DNA from: Streptococcus suis
GTDB lineage: Bacteria; Bacillota; Bacilli; Lactobacillales; Streptococcaceae
Direction of reading: 5' to 3'
NCBI RefSeq assembly: GCF_016775005.1
Contig: NZ_JAEUXI010000002.1
Coordinates: 265,410-329,409 of the forward strand
DNA: 64,000 bases
Part shown: in pieces, positions 24,458-33,914 of the stretch
How positions within the stretch are numbered: position 1 is the first letter of the stretch
Layout: every line of letters begins with the position of its first letter
Program-made: the position numbers and the translations under genes
The notes under the pieces: model-generated
Database searches by the model: none
The model's input: only the letters and a program-made list of their open reading frames with translations
Told to the model about the DNA's origin: nothing

Positions 24458-25240
24458 CTAATAAGCTGGAGGATAAATGTAGGAAACACTTCCCTGGTAT
24501 ACTGTCGGTGTAAACCATCCACGATAGTTGTCAATCCATTGCAGGCCGTTGTAGTTGGCTTCCAAAACCTGGATTTGCCCCCACTGATTCACTTCTGTCA
24601 CGTAGGCAACGTGACCATAACCACCATCATCCCAGACCACAATCGATCCAACCTGGGGCTGACTTCCAACAAGGAACCCTTGCGCAGCAGCATTACGAGC
24701 CCAATCTGCAGCATTGCCCCACCAGTCACCTGCCCAGCCAGTTAATTTCTGCACTGCCCAGGTACATTGACCCACAGGGTAATTGATACCTGCTTCATAG
24801 GTAAAGCCTGGTAGGTAGTAATCTGAGGTAGCTGTTTGCACTTGTTGAGCGGTGGCTGTCACTGTCAAGACTTGACCAGGCAACAACAAGCCATAAATAT
24901 CCATTCCATTGAGTTGGGCAAGTTGGTACATGTCCATTCCAAACTTGGCTGCAATAGCAGATAGGCTGTCACCATATTGAACTGTATAGCTTGTCTCCTG
25001 ACTGGCAGACGGACTAGCTACCCAGTTATCTGCAACCTGTAAGACCTGTCCAGGCAATAAAAGATCATTGATGGTCATCTGATTGGCTTCTGCCAATTGA
25101 TACATATCCATCTGGTGCGCCGCAGCAATGGACGAAAAGGAATCGCCTACCTGAACCTGGTATTCTGCTGCTTGAGCAGTCAGCCCTGAAATCAAACCTG
25201 TTCCCAAGAGAAGACTGCAGAGGGTCATTTTTTGTTTCAT
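24458..25240 (-). CDS. Secreted LysM-CHAP peptidoglycan hydrolase
   Basis: This 260-residue protein has a cleavable signal peptide (1-25, ending TAQAAE). Two LysM modules follow (YQVQVGDSFSSIAAAH and YTVQYGDSLSAIAAKF), which bind the glycan strands. A C-terminal CHAP amidase/endopeptidase domain comes next. The CHAP catalytic residues are visible as Cys in VGQCTWAVQK and His in GYGHVAYVTEV, with an Asn/Glu partner in QVLEANYNG. It likely acts in cell separation or wall remodelling. AAAGGAG precedes the start. A BOX-like repeat sits upstream of its promoter region. Confidence 0.93.
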   Translation of the reverse strand: MKQKMTLCSLLLGTGLISGLTAQAAEYQVQVGDSFSSIAAAHQMDMYQLAEANQMTINDLLLPGQVLQVADNWVASPSASQETSYTVQYGDSLSAIAAKFGMDMYQLAQLNGMDIYGLLLPGQVLTVTATAQQVQTATSDYYLPGFTYEAGINYPVGQCTWAVQKLTGWAGDWWGNAADWARNAAAQGFLVGSQPQVGSIVVWDDGGYGHVAYVTEVNQWGQIQVLEANYNGLQWIDNYRGWFTPTVYQGSVSYIYPPAY

Positions 25241-25328
25241 AGAATCTCTCCTTTACTTCTCTTCCACTCTATCACGCTAAAATCTCAAGCAAATTGAAAA
25301 CTGATGACAATTTGATGTCAGAAATGTA

Positions 25329-25535
25329 ATACTCAATGAAAATCAAAATCAAACTAGCTCCAAAGGTTTGGGGAACCTTTGGAGGTTGGAGATAGGCGAA
25401 CGTAGTTCGTTTCTACTTATGCAGATAGAACTCTGTCACTTTATTATTGTCAAGTGACAGGCTGGAAACCTCCACTGGAGCTTTCCACTCATCAAATCAA
25501 GTCAACAAGGTCTGATTTTGATTTTCGAAGAGTAT
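25329..25535. repeat. BOX-like intergenic repeat element
   Basis: A 207-base element is bounded by ATACTC and GAGTAT. The 23-base termini are inverted repeats (19 of 23 match) sharing AAAATCAAAATCA. The ends match the ends of pneumococcal BOX elements (ATACTCAATGAAAATCAAA at the left, TTTTCGAAGAGTAT at the right). Inside are further hairpins, CTCCAAAGGTT/AACCTTTGGAG and CTGTCACTT/AAGTGACAG. The flanking gap to the LysM-CHAP gene holds nothing else clear. Confidence 0.75.
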
Positions 25536-25579
25536 AAAAAAGGAAAACAGTCACAAGTCGTTTCCCTTCATTTTCTTCT

Positions 25580-26121
25580 TCATTTTTCCAAAAACTCCGC
25601 CAATTTGACAAAGGTCTTGTGATTGCGGATGGTTAAGCTCTTGTAGAAAACCTGATGGGCAAGCTTTTTATGATAGGCCGTCTGCAAATAAGACTGCTCA
25701 TCATATTTACCCCAGAAGAGAGCCGTCTGCCCAAAGTAAATAATCTCCTCTCCCAAGTCCAGCTGGCTCACCCAGTCCTCAATCAAAGTCTTCTGACTCC
25801 TATCTGTATAGAACAAAACATCCTTCCGAGCCATGTCATCCTCCCACCAAGCAGCTAGCTCTGCCCTACTTCTGTCGCATAATCCTCAGTACTCAAAAGA
25901 GAGAATCCTTCAACAAAGGGATAGTGACTAGCAAAGAAGTCATGAAAGTCCGCCACAATCTCCTCTAGCTCCTTTTCCGTATCAAAGAAGAGATTGCCGC
26001 TGTTGATGTAGGTTTCAACATTGTCACAGCCCAAATCTGCCACCGTTTGACGCAATTCAGCCATCACAACCTTATTACGACCGCCAACATTGATCCCTCT
26101 CAGCAATAGCACATATCTCAT
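25580..26121 (-). pseudogene. DUF1697 family protein, disrupted by a frameshift
   Basis: The first part (88 codons) begins MRYVLLLRGINVGGRNKVVM, the classic DUF1697 start, and runs to TEDYATEVG before stopping early. The second part continues in another frame as ELAAWWEDDMARKDVLFYTD to the expected C-terminus. Restoring one base near the GGG of GTAGGGCAG gives one 180-residue protein of normal family length. It is either a true pseudogene, a phase-variable run, or a sequencing error. The start overlaps the stop of the serine hydrolase gene (ATGA). Confidence 0.85.
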
Positions 26122-27059
26122 TGTCCTTCTCCCTCCAAGACCTGACGAATCAGAGCCATAACTTGGTTTCTATCCAACTTCCACTGGGCCCGCTCATCCT
26201 TGTCAAAGGTCCGGTTGGAGAGAAAAATCGCAGCTTTCTGCAAAGGACGATTGTACATGATAAAGGTCCCTGTATAGCCTGTGTGCGACAACCAGTCCCC
26301 CTTCTTATCCCAGGCCAGAGACCGCTTGCGCTTATCATCAAAACCGTAATCCTGCGTTAAATTTGTCGCAAAGTCAGCCGTCAGACAGTGTTCCAAAAAG
26401 ATTTCCAAATCTTTGACGGTCGAAAAGAGGCCTGCACTCCCTGCATGAAGCCCTAAAACACGCGCCTTGGGATCATGCACCACACCTGCTTTGACGCCAC
26501 GCACCGTCGGCACCGCCTGACTGACTGGTCCAAAGGAGGTTTGGGACATGCCAAAGGGCTCTAGAACATCTCGACTAATCAGCTGGTCTAGACTGTCTCT
26601 ACCCAGTTCCTCCAACAAAAAGCCCAGCAAGAGAAAATTAATGTCTGTGTAGAGGAAATCTTTCTTATCCGTTACGGTAATCTTCAAAATTGCTTCCTTG
26701 AGCTGGTCGGCATCCAGACTATCCCGATTGGGAATGAAGGGATCGATACCACTAGTATGGGTCAATAATTGCCGAATGGTGACCTCACTATCCGCAAAAG
26801 CTGGATAATAAGACTGCAAGGTCCTATCTAACTCCAAAGCTCCGCTATTAACCAGAAAAGTCGCAAGAGTCCCTACTCCAACCACCTTGGAAACAGAAGC
26901 CAAGTCATAGGTCAAACCTGCCTCAACTGGCGTATGGCCATCCTGGGTCCCTAGATAGTACTCCTTCCACTGGCCCTTAGAAAAAAGAGCCAGACTGGCA
27001 CCAGGATAAACTCCTTGCCCAATCTGCTCTGAAATCTTGTCTAAAATCGCTTGTCTCAT
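26118..27059 (-). CDS. Serine hydrolase, beta-lactamase class C family
   Basis: I start at MRQAILDKI (313 residues), whose ATG overlaps the cppA stop as ATGA; a Met four codons earlier is less likely. Family motifs are SVSK (SxxK nucleophile) in YDLASVSKVVGVG, YTDINFLLLG in the place of YxN, and LSHTGYTGTF for the HTG box. No signal peptide is seen, so it is probably cytoplasmic and acts on a small ester or peptide. It is coupled to cppA upstream and to the DUF1697 gene downstream. Confidence 0.88.
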   Translation of the reverse strand: MRQAILDKISEQIGQGVYPGASLALFSKGQWKEYYLGTQDGHTPVEAGLTYDLASVSKVVGVGTLATFLVNSGALELDRTLQSYYPAFADSEVTIRQLLTHTSGIDPFIPNRDSLDADQLKEAILKITVTDKKDFLYTDINFLLLGFLLEELGRDSLDQLISRDVLEPFGMSQTSFGPVSQAVPTVRGVKAGVVHDPKARVLGLHAGSAGLFSTVKDLEIFLEHCLTADFATNLTQDYGFDDKRKRSLAWDKKGDWLSHTGYTGTFIMYNRPLQKAAIFLSNRTFDKDERAQWKLDRNQVMALIRQVLEGEGQ

Positions 27060-27787
27060 TTTTCGAACCACAATTCAATGCCACCTAGGTCCCTTGTCTG
27101 AATAAAACGCTCACGCTTGTCCTTGAAATATCCATCTGGCAAGACTGCTTCTAGGGGATCCCAGTCGAAGTCCTGTCGCACCGCAAAACGCAAGCTATCC
27201 AAATCCCAAACTTCCTCAGCTGGTGTCTGCAAGTCATCACCCTCTGCCTGTTCGAAACGAACAAGCTCCTGATCTCCCAACAGTTTTTGATAAAAGGCTT
27301 GACTAGCTGCCTGATCTGGTGTTCGCAGTACAACCTCCTCTATCAAAGCCTGACTGAAACCGTCAAAGCTTTCTTTAGAGGCAAAAGGATAGGGAGCCAG
27401 TATTTCAACCAAATCCTCACGGCTCTCTTCACCATGAACCAAGAAGCGGTCTCCTTCTGGCGATAGGCATTCAAAAGCAAGGCCACGTTTTCCTTTATAC
27501 AATGTTGAATAAGAGGCACCAGTAGCCAAAAGCGCTTCAATCTCTTCGACCTGTGCTACTTTCAGCACTAGAAGAGCCAGTTTTTTCAAGCCCTTAACCT
27601 GACGGGTACGGGCACTAGGTGATTCCATCAAACTCAAGACCAATTCTTTTGATTGGTGGCTTGAAAAATCAGCAAATGGTCCATCTTCTAATAGGGTCTT
27701 CAAACCCAAATTTTTCTCGATAAATTCTTGATTGATAGCCCGGTTATTAACACGCAAAACAGGGACTACATGCTTGTCTCGTAACAT
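27056..27787 (-). CDS. cppA: CppA family protein
   Basis: This 243-residue protein resembles streptococcal CppA, described as a putative C3-degrading proteinase. It has the two-part CppA layout: an N-terminal glyoxalase-like half (VVPVLRVNNRAINQEFIEKN, later SARTRQVKGLKKLA) and a C-terminal half ending GGIELWFEK. The fold suggests a vicinal-oxygen-chelate relative, and no signal peptide is present, so the reported complement role is hard to reconcile with sequence alone. GAGGAG lies 6 bases before the ATG. It leads a three-gene coupled unit. Confidence 0.88.
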   Translation of the reverse strand: MLRDKHVVPVLRVNNRAINQEFIEKNLGLKTLLEDGPFADFSSHQSKELVLSLMESPSARTRQVKGLKKLALLVLKVAQVEEIEALLATGASYSTLYKGKRGLAFECLSPEGDRFLVHGEESREDLVEILAPYPFASKESFDGFSQALIEEVVLRTPDQAASQAFYQKLLGDQELVRFEQAEGDDLQTPAEEVWDLDSLRFAVRQDFDWDPLEAVLPDGYFKDKRERFIQTRDLGGIELWFEK

Positions 27788-27947
27788 CTCATACTCCTCA
27801 ATACTATACCATACTATTGTAATGGAAAATGTCGAATTTTACAAATAATATATAAAAATCAACTCCCGTTTTTTCTAACTTTTTGACCTCATTTTGGCAA
27901 ATCTGTCCCAGGTTTGAACAAGTTCCAATTTTCCACACAAACGATAC

Positions 27948-27976
27948 TTGACAAGCCTCGCTACTTTCTTTATGCT
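27948..27976 (+). promoter_or_regulatory. pepX promoter
   Basis: Consensus TTGACA, 17-base spacer and TATGCT, about 80 bases before the chosen start. The rest of the gap to cppA is AT-rich. Confidence 0.7.
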
Positions 27977-28059
27977 AACAGTAGCGTGAAAACGAAGTAA
28001 GGACCATTCTATCAACAATGGTCTCTAAAGTAAAGGATTTATACAAGAAAGGAACATGT

Positions 28060-30327
28060 ATGCGTTTCAATGCCTATTCCTACATTACAAGCCCCATGGG
28101 TCAGATGATTGAGGAACTCCACCAGATTGGCTTTACTCTGGATTCTCAAGTTTGTCCTAAAGTCACTCTCGAAACCTTTGTCAGAAAGTGCCAGTTCCTG
28201 ACAGCAAACACCGACTTTGCCCTATCCAACATGATTGCGGATTGGAAGACAGATCTCTTGACCTTCTTCCAATCTGACCGTGAGCTGACAGACCAGATTT
28301 TCTATCAAGTGGCATTTCAGTTGCTAGGCTTCGTGCCTGGTGTGGACTACACCGATGTGGAGGAATTCCGCAAGACCAGCCAGTTCCCCGTTGTCTATGG
28401 GGATGTCATCGATAACCTCTACCAACTCCTCAATACTCGCACCAAGTCTGGAAATACCTTGATTGACCAGCTGGTCAGCGACGACCTGATTCCAGAGGAC
28501 AATCGCTACCATTTCTTCAACGGCAAATCCTTGGCAACTTTTTCGACCAAGGACCTCATTCGTGAGGTAGTTTATGTCGAAACACCTGTTGATACGGCGG
28601 GGACTGGACAGACTGACATTGTCAAGGTTTCCATTCTCCGTCCTCACTTTGACGGGAAAATCCCTGCGGTGATTACCAACAGTCCCTATCATCAAGGAGT
28701 GAACGATGTAGCCAGCGATAAGGCCCTGCATAAGATGGAAGGCGAGTTAGCACAGAAAACTGCTGGTACCATTCAAGTCAAGCAGTCCAGCATCACCAAG
28801 CTAGACTTGGACCAGCGGGACCTGCCTGTCAGCCCTGCTACTGAAAAACTGGGGCACATTACTTCATACTCCCTCAATGACTACTTCCTCGCTCGCGGCT
28901 TTGCCAGCCTCCATGTGTCTGGTGTCGGCACGCTGGGCTCAACAGGCTACATGACATCTGGCGACTACCAGCAGGTGGAGGGCTATAAAGCGGTGATTGA
29001 CTGGCTAAACGGTCGCACCAAGGCCTACACAGACCATACTCGCTCGCTTGAGGTCAAGGCCGATTGGGCCAATGGTAAGGTGGCGACGACGGGACTGTCT
29101 TATCTGGGCACCATGTCCAATGCCTTGGCAACAACTGGCGTGGACGGATTGGAAGTCGTCATCGCAGAAGCAGGGATTTCCTCTTGGTATGACTACTACC
29201 GTGAAAACGGGCTGGTGACTAGCCCTGGCGGCTATCCAGGCGAGGACTTGGACAGCTTGACCGCCCTGACCTACTCCAAGAGTCTGCAAGCAGGGGACTT
29301 CCTCCGCAATAAAGCAGCCTACGAAAAAGGACTGGCGGCAGAACGTGCTGCCCTGGACCGCACCAGCGGCGACTACAATCAATACTGGCATGACCGCAAT
29401 TATCTGCTCCACGCAGACAAGGTCAAATGCGAAGTCGTCTTTACCCACGGCTCACAGGACTGGAATGTCAAGCCAATCCATGTCTGGAATATGTTTCATG
29501 CCCTGCCAAGCCAGCTCAAAAAGCACCTCTTTTTCCACAACGGGGCCCATGTTTATATGAACAACTGGCAGTCTATCGACTTCCGTGAGTCCATGAACGC
29601 CCTGCTCAGCCAAAAACTGCTGGGCTACGAGAATAACTACCAACTGCCAACGGTTATCTGGCAGGACAACAGCGGTGAGCAGACTTGGACGACCTTGGAC
29701 ACCTTTGGCGGTGAAAACGAGGCTGTCTTGCCACTAGGTACTGGAAGCCAGACCATTTCCAATCAATATGCCCAAGAAGATTTTGACCGCTACGGCAAAT
29801 CCTACCCAGCTTTCCACCAAGACCTCTATGCAGGCAAGGCCAACCAAGTCAGCATCGAACTGCCTGTAACGGAGGACCTCCTGCTCAACGGACAGGTCAC
29901 GTTGAAACTACGTGTAGCTTCTAGTGTAGCCAAAGGCCTCTTATCTGCTCAGCTATTGGACAAGGGAAATAAAAGACGCCTAGCTCCAATACCAACACCG
30001 AAAACAAGATTGAGCTTGGACAACGGTCGTTACCATGTCCAAGAAAATCTGCTGGAATTACCTTATGTGGAGATGCCGCAACGCTTGGTAACCAAGGGCT
30101 TTATGAACTTACAAAACCGCACCGACCTGATGACTGTCGAGGAAGTGGTGCCAGACCAATGGATGGACCTGAGCTGGAAACTGCAGCCGACCATTTATCA
30201 GCTGAAAAAAGGCGATGTCTTGGAGTTGATTCTCTACACTACCGACTTTGAGTGTACTGTTCGGGACAATAGCGACTGGACCATTTCTCTTGAATTGGAC
30301 CAGTCTAGCCTTCATTTGCCATATTAA
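28060..30327 (+). CDS. pepX: Xaa-Pro dipeptidyl-peptidase
   Basis: This S15-family serine peptidase releases X-Pro dipeptides from peptides. The start at [12 protein letters not shown] follows AAAGGA at good spacing and gives 755 residues, as in other streptococci; an upstream in-frame Met lacks a ribosome binding site. The nucleophile is Ser347 in [13 protein letters not shown], the GxSYxG motif. An Asp in [14 protein letters not shown] and a His in FHNGAHVYM complete the triad, and a jelly-roll C-terminal domain follows. It has no export signal. S. suis DPP IV has been linked to virulence and fibronectin binding. Confidence 0.95.
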   Translation: MRFNAYSYITSPMGQMIEELHQIGFTLDSQVCPKVTLETFVRKCQFLTANTDFALSNMIADWKTDLLTFFQSDRELTDQIFYQVAFQLLGFVPGVDYTDVEEFRKTSQFPVVYGDVIDNLYQLLNTRTKSGNTLIDQLVSDDLIPEDNRYHFFNGKSLATFSTKDLIREVVYVETPVDTAGTGQTDIVKVSILRPHFDGKIPAVITNSPYHQGVNDVASDKALHKMEGELAQKTAGTIQVKQSSITKLDLDQRDLPVSPATEKLGHITSYSLNDYFLARGFASLHVSGVGTLGSTGYMTSGDYQQVEGYKAVIDWLNGRTKAYTDHTRSLEVKADWANGKVATTGLSYLGTMSNALATTGVDGLEVVIAEAGISSWYDYYRENGLVTSPGGYPGEDLDSLTALTYSKSLQAGDFLRNKAAYEKGLAAERAALDRTSGDYNQYWHDRNYLLHADKVKCEVVFTHGSQDWNVKPIHVWNMFHALPSQLKKHLFFHNGAHVYMNNWQSIDFRESMNALLSQKLLGYENNYQLPTVIWQDNSGEQTWTTLDTFGGENEAVLPLGTGSQTISNQYAQEDFDRYGKSYPAFHQDLYAGKANQVSIELPVTEDLLLNGQVTLKLRVASSVAKGLLSAQLLDKGNKRRLAPIPTPKTRLSLDNGRYHVQENLLELPYVEMPQRLVTKGFMNLQNRTDLMTVEEVVPDQWMDLSWKLQPTIYQLKKGDVLELILYTTDFECTVRDNSDWTISLELDQSSLHLPY

Positions 30328-30357
30328 AAAAGAGCTTCCGCGAGAGGAAGCTCTTTT
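30327..30357. terminator. Bidirectional terminator between pepX and agaS
   Basis: AAAAGAGCTTCC/GGAAGCTCTTTT stem with a 6-base loop between convergent genes. Confidence 0.9.
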
Positions 30358-30364
30358 GGCACGC

Positions 30365-31531
30365 TTATGGTAGTGGGTGGATGATAACTCCCTGTACGAC
30401 ACGGTTAACCGTGCCAGTTGGTGATGGTGTATCTGGCAAGTTTTTACACTTGAGAGCTGCCATCACGGAGAAAGTTTGGGCAAAAAGGATATATGGGAAA
30501 GTCAAGAAGACATCTGGTAGATTTTCTCCGCCAGAAGCCAAGACAAAGTTAGCTGCTTCTGTACCTTCCAATGGGCTCGCAGATAGAGCCACGATACGCG
30601 TAACAATGCCATCACCGTACACCTCATTGATCAAATCAACATCGTATTGACGGGTGTATGGATCGTTGGATGTGAACACGATGACAACCGTTTTTTCATT
30701 AATAAGAGACTTTGGTCCATGACGGAAGCCAAGTGGTGATTCATACATGGTGGCAATCTTACCAGCTGTCAACTCCAAAATCTTCAGCTGAGCTTCATGC
30801 GCCACACCGTAGAAACCACCGGCACCAAGATAAATAACTCGTTCAAAGTCTTGACCGACCAATTCTTCAACATAGTCTTCACGGTCCAAGACATCTTGTC
30901 CCAGGCTAACAATCGTCTCCACCCAAGCAGCTTTCTCTTCTTGGCTAGCTGGCGAGAAGACAAGTAGAGCAGTTAGGGCCATGCAGGAGTATGAACCTGT
31001 CATTGCAAAGCCCTTATCGTTTGAACCCGCAGGTTGCAAGAGCAAGAGATTTTCTTCATCACCTGCAGCTGCCTGCGCCAATTTGCCCTCTGGAGCACAG
31101 GTAATAGTCACTTGATAAAGTTTATCAACGATTTGTTTGGCAACTTCTACTGCCGCCACACTTTCAGGTGAATTTCCGCTGCGCGCAAAAGAAACCAAAA
31201 TCGTTGGAAGGTCAGCTTGCAAGTAGTCATAGGGTCTGCTCACCAATTCAACTGTCCCAACTGTTGTGAAACGAATCGATTTCAAATCATTGACTTGGTT
31301 TAAGTAGTTGGCAATGGACTGACCAACAAAATCAGATGTCCCTGCACCTGCAAAAATAACATGGACAAAATCATGACGTTCTTTGATTGCACCGATAAAA
31401 CGCTCAATAGCCTCTAGTTGCCCTTGATACAGTTCATGCGCCTCCTTCCATAAACCAGGTTGTTGGAAAATTTCTGGCACTGTAATGCTAGCGCCCAGTC
31501 TCTCCAATTCTTCTTTAGCTAAACGAAACAT
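30365..31531 (-). CDS. agaS: AgaS-type SIS-domain sugar isomerase/deaminase
   Basis: The start is MFRLAKEELERLGA, directly after GGAGGAG (388 residues). A double SIS fold carries VIFAGAGTSDFVGQSIANYL, VSFARSGNSPESVAAVE and IYLGAGGFYGVAHEAQLK. MYESPLGFRHGPKSLI is the conserved catalytic segment of AgaS-like proteins. They act on galactosamine-6-phosphate (deamination/isomerisation) toward tagatose-6-phosphate. The gene stands alone behind a strong promoter with a palindromic operator. It fits downstream of GalNAc release by GH101, although the Aga PTS is not in this window. Confidence 0.9.
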   Translation of the reverse strand: MFRLAKEELERLGASITVPEIFQQPGLWKEAHELYQGQLEAIERFIGAIKERHDFVHVIFAGAGTSDFVGQSIANYLNQVNDLKSIRFTTVGTVELVSRPYDYLQADLPTILVSFARSGNSPESVAAVEVAKQIVDKLYQVTITCAPEGKLAQAAAGDEENLLLLQPAGSNDKGFAMTGSYSCMALTALLVFSPASQEEKAAWVETIVSLGQDVLDREDYVEELVGQDFERVIYLGAGGFYGVAHEAQLKILELTAGKIATMYESPLGFRHGPKSLINEKTVVIVFTSNDPYTRQYDVDLINEVYGDGIVTRIVALSASPLEGTEAANFVLASGGENLPDVFLTFPYILFAQTFSVMAALKCKNLPDTPSPTGTVNRVVQGVIIHPLP

Positions 31532-31544
31532 AGCTCCTCCTTTG

Positions 31545-31558
31545 CTGGTTATAACCAG
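31545..31558. promoter_or_regulatory. Palindromic operator of agaS
   Basis: CTGGTTATAACCAG is a perfect 14-base palindrome located just after the predicted transcription start. TGGT-N4-ACCA resembles operators of HutC-type GntR repressors such as NagR. A GntR protein for amino-sugar use is the likely binder (inference). Confidence 0.7.
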
Positions 31559-31568
31559 TTTTTCTTTT

Positions 31569-31597
31569 ATTATACTACGCCCACCAGTAAAGGTCAA
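31569..31597 (-). promoter_or_regulatory. agaS promoter
   Basis: TTGACC, 17-base spacer and a consensus TATAAT on the minus strand, followed at once by the operator palindrome. Confidence 0.8.
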
Positions 31598-31656
31598 TAG
31601 AAAATAGGTTGATATATTGTATGCAAAAAGCGTCTATTTCCCCCTGACAGGAAAAA

Positions 31657-31665
31657 TGGTATAAT
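31657..31665 (+). promoter_or_regulatory. Extended -10 promoter of the ybaB gene
   Basis: TG-G-TATAAT, about 30 bases before the start; the -35 region (TTTCCC) is poor. Confidence 0.6.
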
Positions 31666-31694
31666 ACAGTATTAGCATTTAGGAGGACAAGAAA

Positions 31695-31994
31695 ATGATG
31701 AACATGCAACAAATGATGAAACAGGCACAAAAACTGCAGAAACAAATGGAAAAGAGCCAGGCGGAATTGGCTGCCATGGAATTCACAGGTCACTCTGCCC
31801 AAGAACTCGTTTCTGCTACGGTTACAGGGGATAAAAAATTGGTAGCTGTCAGCTTTAAACCAGAGGTCGTGGACCCTGAGGACCTCGAAACCTTGCAGGA
31901 TATGACTGTCCAAGCTGTCAATCAAGCCTTAGACTTGGCAGACCAAGCAACCAAAAAAACTCTCGGTGCCTTTGCAGGAAAATTACCATTCTAA
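31695..31994 (+). CDS. YbaB/EbfC nucleoid-associated protein
   Basis: This 99-residue DNA-binding protein starts [20 protein letters not shown], the typical YbaB opening with a long charged helix. It continues with [20 protein letters not shown], the beta core of the family. AGGAGG precedes the ATG. It forms tweezer-like dimers that bind DNA with little specificity. In many bacteria ybaB is linked with dnaX-recR; here it stands alone. Confidence 0.92.
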   Translation: MMNMQQMMKQAQKLQKQMEKSQAELAAMEFTGHSAQELVSATVTGDKKLVAVSFKPEVVDPEDLETLQDMTVQAVNQALDLADQATKKTLGAFAGKLPF

Positions 31995-31996
31995 AC

Positions 31997-32036
31997 AACA
32001 AGAAAAAAACGGACAGATGTCCGTTTTTTTCTTGTT
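31997..32036. terminator. Bidirectional terminator between ybaB and the GDPD gene
   Basis: AACAAGAAAAAAACGGACA and its complement form a long hairpin with a 2-base loop. It overlaps the stop codon of the convergent gene. Confidence 0.9.
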
Positions 32037-33798
32037 ACCCTTCAAATTGGTAGAGGAGTTTTTGGAATTGGATCAGGAAAAGGTCACTATAAGAAGTATT
32101 CTCCTGAAAGTTCTTCATCAAGTCTTGCATTACAGCCAGCTGGTCGGTGATAATCCCATCCACTTGCAACAAAATCATTTGAGTCATGGTTTCTTCATCG
32201 TTAGGGGTCCAGGCATAGACAGATTTTCCATATAGCCAGGACTTGACCATAAAGTTTTGGTCCAAAGAAGAATATTCCATAGTATAACCATCCGCAAGGG
32301 TCTGTGGATAAATCGAGTTAAAGGGCAAGATAAAGAAAGAAACAAGGGCTTCATCGTATTCCTTTACCTCGATAATGGTTTGGTAATCCAGCGACTGAAT
32401 CTGGTGCCCCTTGTCTAGTAGGCGTTGCCCGTATTTTTCTAGGAAAGTTTTAGTCAAATCAGGGGAATCTTGGTCTGTTACCTTGATTTCTACCAGCAGT
32501 TTCTGCCCCAGCTGATCTGCCTTGTCCAAGTAAGCATCGAAAGAAGGAACCGGACTGGACATGCCGTTTTCTGAAGCTGTCATCTTAGTCAATTCTTCTA
32601 GAGTGTAATCATGGGTCCCGCCTGGATTGCCTGTGAGGGCCTGAAGGTCTGTATCGTGCATAACGACAAACTCAAGGTCCTTGGTTTCCTGAATATCCAT
32701 CTCAACAAAATCAGGTGATAGTTGGGCAGTCTTTTCCAAGGAATCTAGGGTATTTTGCACTCCGTTCGCATTGTCAACACCCCTGTGGGAAATCGTGATA
32801 GGCAAGGTTTCCAACGGATAATAAAAAGTCACCGCCCCTTGAACCCCATAATAAAGACTCGCTGTTGCAACAATAGCCAGTCGAAGTCGGTGACGTAGGC
32901 GCTTACGACGATAGCTTGGTAAATGTTTGCCTGTCACCAAGGTCACAAACTTGGTCATAAACAAGGCAATGGCACTGTAAAAAGCCAACCGTAGCAAGAC
33001 ATAATGGACTATGACCATCGGATAGGCCAAGATCGGAACAAATCGTTCCACCAAGACCTGAACAGTATAGAAACAAAGACCACTCAAGAAAAAGAGCAAG
33101 GTCGATTGTAAGATAATGCCGATCAAGGAAAAGAAATGCCCCACCTGATTCCGACCACTTGTCTTGTCCCAAGAATAGCGAATGGACTCTTTCACACTTC
33201 GGTGCTCAAAGTAAACCTTGGGAATGGCATACATCAGTCTAGATGCCAGCCAAAAGAAGACCAGGAGGGCTAACAAAAAGAAGAGGCTGACCAGCAAGAT
33301 ATTGGTCAAGTAATCGACGACAAACTCAGGAATGACCAGCTTGTTAAAATAATAGATATTCAGAAGCCGCCTCAAAAAAGGCAATAATATGACGGCATAA
33401 AAGAGCAGGAAAATCAATTTTGGAAGGCTGATATGTCGCAAAATCGCCAACATACTCCTGCTCACATCCCGCAGATAATCAGGTAGGTGCTTCACATTTT
33501 GATCCAGTAACTGCCAGACTCCTGTAAACAAAAGGGCCAGCTCCAAGTAAGCCACGAAGATATTGGCGACAAACAAGAGGAGGAACAAGAGAGTTACAAA
33601 GCCATTTTCTGAAAAAACTGCCAGAGCATTGGTCGGTGATAGATAGGCGTGACCCGTCAAACTCAGAAGCGCTTCTGCCAACCAAGAATTTAAGGGAATC
33701 CATATAAATTCCATAAAGGCAAAAGAGGAGGCAAAGAGGAGGAGGATCTTGTCTAGATTGTAATAAATTTTCTGAAATTCTCGTCTTATTCGTTTCAT
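32035..33798 (-). CDS. Membrane glycerophosphodiester phosphodiesterase
   Basis: The start is set at MKRIRREFQKIYYN (587 residues). An earlier TTG would add 23 residues, and neither start has a strong ribosome binding site. The N-terminal ~330 residues hold about eight hydrophobic segments (GDPD membrane domain). The catalytic GDPD barrel follows, with ITISHRGVDNANGVQNT, DFVEMDIQETKDLEFVVMHD and LLVEIKVTDQD giving the HR, E-x-D, HD and E-x-K motifs. It hydrolyses glycerophosphodiesters, perhaps from lipid or teichoic acid turnover, outside the membrane. Confidence 0.9.
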   Translation of the reverse strand: MKRIRREFQKIYYNLDKILLLFASSFAFMEFIWIPLNSWLAEALLSLTGHAYLSPTNALAVFSENGFVTLLFLLLFVANIFVAYLELALLFTGVWQLLDQNVKHLPDYLRDVSRSMLAILRHISLPKLIFLLFYAVILLPFLRRLLNIYYFNKLVIPEFVVDYLTNILLVSLFFLLALLVFFWLASRLMYAIPKVYFEHRSVKESIRYSWDKTSGRNQVGHFFSLIGIILQSTLLFFLSGLCFYTVQVLVERFVPILAYPMVIVHYVLLRLAFYSAIALFMTKFVTLVTGKHLPSYRRKRLRHRLRLAIVATASLYYGVQGAVTFYYPLETLPITISHRGVDNANGVQNTLDSLEKTAQLSPDFVEMDIQETKDLEFVVMHDTDLQALTGNPGGTHDYTLEELTKMTASENGMSSPVPSFDAYLDKADQLGQKLLVEIKVTDQDSPDLTKTFLEKYGQRLLDKGHQIQSLDYQTIIEVKEYDEALVSFFILPFNSIYPQTLADGYTMEYSSLDQNFMVKSWLYGKSVYAWTPNDEETMTQMILLQVDGIITDQLAVMQDLMKNFQENTSYSDLFLIQFQKLLYQFEG

Positions 33799-33853
33799 GA
33801 ATCTAGTTTCCCACAATTCAAATTCTTTTGCAAGACCTTCTTTGTGAAACAAC

Positions 33854-33881
33854 TTGTTTTTTTGCAAAATTCTGATATAAT
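33854..33881 (+). promoter_or_regulatory. Promoter of the YrdC-like gene
   Basis: TTGTTT, 16-base spacer and an extended -10 TG-A-TATAAT, 33 bases before the start. Confidence 0.6.
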
Positions 33882-33914
33882 TGAATTATCTGACAATTTA
33901 AAAGGAGCCAATTT

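Noticed and set aside
25300..25330. Possible WalR box (TGTCAG/TGTAAT) upstream of the LysM-CHAP gene
   Set aside because: The half-sites are 3 bases apart instead of 5 and one is degenerate.
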